Below, in pieces: positions 59,450-64,000 of a DNA stretch of 64,000 nucleotides. Both the position numbers and the translations under genes were made by a program. Location: positions 37,996,464 through 38,060,463 of the forward strand of contig CM035162.1 of the NCBI GenBank assembly GCA_020205615.1, written 5' to 3'. Within the stretch, counting starts at the first letter, position 1. Every line of letters starts with the position of its first letter. Below the pieces are notes generated by a model. It searched no databases. It had not been told where the DNA came from and worked only from the letters and a program-made list of their open reading frames with translations. Origin of the DNA: Panax quinquefolius (lineage: Eukaryota; Streptophyta; Magnoliopsida; Apiales; Araliaceae).

Positions 59450-61331
59450 TGAAAGTAGTATGCACACAAGCCAATCATGTTTGATGATAAAGCATATACT
59501 TTGTAACAATCTTATTCATTTATTAATAAAAAGTATTAATTTATTAAAGGCTTTTAATTATCTACGTGATCTTTGTTTTATAATATGTGATAAACCCATA
59601 GTTTTAAGCGATGCTTTTAGAATAATGATGATGATCATTCTAATGAGATCTAAATTCTTAAAAAGCTTAAAACTAAAATAGTTCCCAATCATTGGATTAC
59701 TAAATTGGGGATTAGTGAATCCGGATAGATTGAATACATACGTTAACTTGCTCATTGGATGAGGATGATTGATCTCATGATCATTTGTGTGGAGACACTA
59801 AAAGCAAGTATGTAGGTGCTTATTAGAGAATAAGTTCACTTTGAGCATTGGCTCGCTATGGAATACCTAATGGAGTTTTATTTGCTGTCGATAGGGATTC
59901 TGTAGTGATAGTAGTCTGAGTAATCCTTGGACTTGAGATCATCATAGTATCTTGTGTATGATGAGTTATACTTTGACTTATTCCTTAAGACCCTTAGGGT
60001 ATATCAAAGGGTATGCTTGGGTATAATAAGTTGTACATGGAGATAATGTATGATCAATAAAGAATCTACCACTTCTAATAAAGAAGAGAAATGTCCTATG
60101 TGATTCGATAAATGACAACCCAGTAGTCCTTGGCCAAGGCAGAATGAAATTAGAAAGGAGTTTCTAATTTGCATTATTTGGAGTTGTGCATTTAAGGATC
60201 GAAATACATATAATTAAATAAAATAAGACTTGACAGTAATTCCATGTCTTATATTTAATTGGGACATTGTATGGTGGAAGGATTGAATTGTACGGTAACT
60301 ATTTACTCAAAGGTTCTTTAATGATTAATGTTGAAATCTATATTATCTGGAAAGTCGTTGATGTTTGGGAGAACATCACTATTGTAGAATAAATATTATT
60401 TATTTAAATTAATTAATTATTTAATTTATTTATTTAAATAAGATTAGAATTATTCTAATTGATTTATTCACAACCCAGGGTTTAATATGGAGAACCTAAA
60501 AGATTACACACCATAAAAGGAAGAGTAATTATTTAAGAAGTTAATGGCATAATCGTAATAATATGTTATGTATATTTAATTTAATCTATGGTGATAGAAT
60601 AAATTAAATAGCTTAATATTATTATTTAATATTTTAGAAATATTAAATATAAATTAATAAGAGGAGTCTTATTAATATTATTACAATTATTATTATTTTA
60701 ATTTCTAAAAGAGTTTAGGAATTAATTTAATATAAGTACTCTCATTTATTCTAATTGGATTAGGAAGGAAAATTAGTTAAAGGAGTTTAATTAATTATCC
60801 CTAATAAGATTAGGGAGCTTAATTAATTAAAAGAATTTAATTAATTAAATAAAAACTCAATTCCTTAATTGTTAAGATGGGGTTGCCCACATCTATTAAT
60901 AAGAGGAGTCTTATTATCGGTGGGGGGGGTTGTTGTTGATTTTTCAACATACGACATAATTCCAATTGTTGGGAGAGTACACCTTTTCATAGAGATAGAA
61001 AACTAGGGTTTAGTCAACCACCCTTCTTCTTGAATTTTTTCTTCCTTGGTGGATCACTCTGAGAGGCCAAACATATGGGTGGCTAACGTTGATCGAAGGG
61101 AGGAACCAAACCCGGTGGATTCAGTTGAGCGAAAGGATTTGGAGGTGAACTTGTACTGAGGAAGCTCGATCTTCAAGGGTATGATTTTATTCTTTATCTT
61201 TTCGTTTAATTAATAATTGTGCATAAAGGATGATCCGGGTATATGGTTTGTAAATTTTTAAACTCGATTTTACTCGACTTAGCACTTTTTATGCAATTTG
61301 ATTATATTTCGTGAATATTACAAACCTAACG
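59450..61331 (+). repeat. 5' LTR of the edge copia (boundaries inferred)
   Basis: The start is taken at TGAAAGTAGTATGC, where the gypsy shard ends, and the end just before the primer-like site. There is no second copy in the window, so both edges are inferred. It contains two copies of AAGAGGAGTCTTATTA (about 60658 and 60900). Confidence 0.55.
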
Positions 61332-61332
61332 G

Positions 61333-61345
61333 TGGCATCGAGCCA
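61333..61345 (+). promoter_or_regulatory. Degenerate primer-binding site of the edge copia
   Basis: TGGCATCGAGCC is a close variant of TGGTATCAGAGCC, complementary to initiator tRNA-Met, and lies where the leader should begin. Confidence 0.6.
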
Positions 61346-61689
61346 AACCTTTATCACGAATTATTAATTGTTGATTTGATATGTATGTTGATATGTGTTT
61401 AGAACAATTTAATTGGGCATAATTTTATTATATAAAATTTATTTAAAAAAAAAAAAAAAAAACTAAATCGAAATTGTTTTTTTTTCTCGCTTCATCAGCG
61501 TGGCTCTGTTTATTATAATCATGCTCTGTTTTTTATTTTTTCTTTCAAACATGGAAGGTTACGAGGATGTTATTATATATATATAATACATATTAAGTTA
61601 CTGCTATATATATATAAGTTAACGAATTTATACGGAAATCGATCACGAGAGATCAAATTTAAAAAAAAAGGTTTTAAGTAGATTCCATG

Positions 61690-61742
61690 ATCATATGCGG
61701 TAATATAATATATATATATATATATATATAATATTCTGATTT

Positions 61743-61778
<36 letters not shown>

Positions 61779-61840
61779 TACGATTTATATATATATATAT
61801 ATATAACTACGGTTATTATATATTATATATATGGATTAGG
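61690..61840. repeat. AT microsatellite cluster
   Basis: Several (AT)n or (TA)n runs of 10-25 bases separated by short spacers, beginning with AATATAATATATATATATAT. The block could fold back on itself. Confidence 0.9.
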
Positions 61841-61899
61841 TTTATATTATATATACAATAGTTATATATATATTATTCTTAATTATTTTATAATTAAAA

Positions 61900-62510
61900 T
61901 AAAAGTTTATTTTAATTTTTAAAATAAAAGGTTTATTTTAATATTAAAATATAAAGTTTATTTTAATTTTAAAATTAAATTTCATCTTAACTAATTAGAG
62001 TTGGAATTGGATTCCATGATAACTAATTGGAGTTGAAATTGGATTTCATTTTCCTAAAATAAAGGAGTTTATTTATGAATAGAGAAGTAAATCCATCTTT
62101 CCTTAAATAAAGGAGTTTGTTTAGATATGAAATAAGATTTCATATTATTCAAAATAAAAGAGTTTATTTGTGAATAGGAAAGAGAATCCTAATTTCCTTA
62201 AATAAAAGAGTTTATTTAAATATGGAATAAGATTTCATATTATTCAAAATAAAGGAGTTTATTTGTGAATAGGAAAGAATATCCGTGTTTCCTTTAATTA
62301 AAGATTTTTTTTTTACATGGAATTGGATTCCATAATTAATTAAAATAAAGGAGTTTATTTTGATTAAAATTTTGATTAAAATAAAATAGTTTATTTTATT
62401 CAAAATTGGATAAATTAAAATAAAATAGTTTTATTTTGATTTAAATTTGGATTAAAATAAAGGAGTTTATTTTGATTCAAAATAGATTTTATACTAACTA
62501 AATTTGCCCA
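61900..62510. repeat. AAATAAAGGAGTTTATTT tandem array
   Basis: The motif AAATAAARGAGTTTATTT recurs about ten times. Between about 62050 and 62305 it is organised as a longer unit of roughly 115 bp, repeated a little over twice, with TTCCTTAAATAAA at its start and GATTTCATATTATTCAAAAT in the middle. Non-coding; part of the leader of the edge copia. Confidence 0.82.
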
Positions 62511-63244
62511 TTAAATGATATCGATATATATATATAAATGTTTATTATTCATAAGATGAATGTTAATTTATTGATGCGTATGGTGATGTATATGATAATA
62601 AATGGGATTGATTATGGATTTATTGACGATGCGATTGGATTTTATTTTAGTTGGATGCATGAATGTATAGGTTTTATTAAATGGGGTTACTGCGTGCCTC
62701 GTCTTCTCTAATTTTTCTAAATGTAAATTCTATCTCCTCACATGTACTTCCCTTATTTTTCTTGATCAAGGTTTCTATTTATTTTAAATAGTTTTGTAAT
62801 AGGAATAGTTAGAATTAAATTTTGAAAAATTAGAGATCAAAAAGCAAGGCGCTTGAAGACTTGTTTGTAATAGAGCAGGGTTTAAATGTAATAGTTATAT
62901 TTAAATATTATTTCTTGCACCTCTAGGGTTTGACCTTTTGGTTCACTTGGTGGCTCTAGTGAACGAAACTAGAATAAAAAGTCCATAATCAATCACGGGT
63001 AGAATATAGTATTCTATATATGCGTGCTTATACTATATATATTATATATTATGCAAACATGCTTGCGTGTTAATTAATATATTGTATTTTATATATATAT
63101 ATGTACATGCAGCGGCTAACAAGATGAGACAAATTAATAACAAACCCTCGATTTTTTATATTAAGTCCTAAGCGTTCAAAGATATTTGGAATATCGAGCA
63201 TTAAGCCTTCTAGCATGATAAAATTAATAGAGTATTAAATATTT

Positions 63245-63550
63245 AATATGAGTTTGTTGTGTCACCACAAAGCAAGTATTAAGTATTTAAGATGTTAATT
63301 TATCACATTTGATGCTTATAAAGAAAATTGAACAATATTGTTTTGTTGTGTCACCACAAGGATGATATTTTTCTTTTTGAATATATGGAGTGCTAGGTCG
63401 GACTTAACTTGGATAATTTTGATTCGGATGTGCCACCACTTGATCAAAATAATCTAAGAGGCAAAATCTGAGGAGTTGCGTAGTTGATGTAATTGACAAA
63501 AGTTGTCTACCTATTTATTTATATATAGTTTGTTGTGTCACCACAAGGCT
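63245..63550. repeat. TTTGTTGTGTCACCACAA spaced repeats
   Basis: Perfect or near-perfect copies occur near 63253, 63343 and 63530, with a weaker one (GATGTGCCACCACTT) near 63427, at roughly 90-100 bp spacing. The core TTGTGGTGACACAACAA is an interrupted palindrome. It lies upstream of gag in the leader. Confidence 0.8.
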
Positions 63551-63752
63551 ATATACATTTGAAATGGGATCCTTATTCTCACTAGCGAGATCTTTAATTA
63601 GATTTTTGCGAACTATATAAGTGAGGTAATATAGTTTGAAGAAAATAGTGGGAGATACCAATTTAAAACAAGACCTAATTAATTTTGGTAATTAATAAAA
63701 GAATGTATGTTAAAATGTTGTTAATTACAAATTCATTTACTGAAATTTTACA

Positions 63753-64000
63753 ATGTCTAAAATTACTATCACCTTTGTGAAGCATATTAGATGCTAAATT
63801 AATCGGGCCAAGAATTAAGCGGATTGGTTAAGGAATTTGAGAATAGTTCTCATGGTTGAAAAGCTATCTTATGTCATATCGCCTATCCTGTAATGGTTTG
63901 AGACAATGCCTCTGAGGAAGAGATTGCTACTTTTAGAAAGTGGCAAGATGATGCCTGATTAGCTCAATGCATCATGCTTACGTATCCATGAGTAATGAGC
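63753..64000 (+). pseudogene. Copia gag N-terminus, broken and cut by the window edge
   Basis: ATG at 63753 (MSKITITFVK). After a stop it continues ADWLRNLRIVLMVEKLSYVI (about 63820-63880) and, in another frame, ASEEEIATFRKWQDDA (about 63908-63955), the N-terminal copia gag pattern. At least three lesions are visible before the window ends. Confidence 0.82.

Larger units (their letters stand above)
59450..64000 (+). mobile_element. 5' part of a copia element running past the window end
   Basis: An LTR of about 1.9 kb, a degenerate tRNA-Met primer site, a 2.4-kb non-coding leader rich in repeats, and a gag start on plus near 63753 give the element's orientation. The pol and 3' LTR would lie beyond 64000, so no target duplication can be checked. 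Confidence 0.68.

Overview
This is plant nuclear DNA, most likely from a eudicot. It is AT-rich, has GT-AG introns, carries a plant-specific LURP-one-related gene and an alpha-expansin fragment, and is filled with plant Ty1/copia, Ty3/gypsy, Mutator-like and Stowaway-type elements. Only one gene looks intact: the LURP-one-related gene at 45149-46334 (minus strand, three exons). I see no rRNA, tRNA, CRISPR array or bacterial-type operon.

Layout. (1) 390-7989 is a non-autonomous copia element on the minus strand with a perfect 5-bp target duplication (AAAAT). It keeps a decayed reverse transcriptase/RNase H piece and also carries a broken alpha-expansin fragment on the opposite strand. One of its LTRs was later hit by a solo gypsy LTR (447-3162, duplication ACTTA). 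(2) 7990-12303 is gene-poor and holds a tandem duplication, CACTA-like subterminal repeats, an (AT)n tract and a palindromic MITE. (3) 12304-44340 is a nested stack. The base is an old gypsy integrase on the minus strand, split between 12304-13176 and 43851-44340. A degenerate solo gypsy LTR sits in it (13177-14015 and 43653-43850). Inside that LTR sits a complete Tekay/Del-like gypsy element (14016-43647, duplication ATAAC, LTRs of about 2.7 kb). That element was invaded by a truncated Sirevirus-type copia (14574-18740), a full-length Sirevirus-type copia (23362-35776, minus), a reversed copy of the gypsy LTR (35929-38364) and a solo Sirevirus LTR (41996-43503, duplication GTATA).

(4) 44341-48097 is the island with the LURP-one-related gene, three MITE-like elements upstream of it and a small transposon remnant in its second intron. 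(5) 48098-53762 is a complete but decayed copia with 272-bp LTRs and duplication TGGGG. It lies at the left edge of a Mutator-like element (to about 59246), which has a decayed MuDR-type transposase on plus and a convergent GRF-type zinc-finger/coiled-coil/membrane gene on minus. (6) 59247-59449 is a shard of a gypsy LTR. 59450 to the window end is the 5' part of another copia: a 1.9-kb LTR, a degenerate primer site, a 2.4-kb AT-rich repeat-laden leader and the start of a broken gag.

All retroelement coding regions are interrupted by stops or frameshifts, so none is autonomous as written. In several places near-identical repeat pairs differ only in short clusters of small indels, which may reflect consensus error. 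The most interesting object is the copia element that carries the expansin fragment. Its LTRs are nearly identical although its interior is degenerate, which suggests it moved in its present gene-carrying form using proteins supplied by another element.
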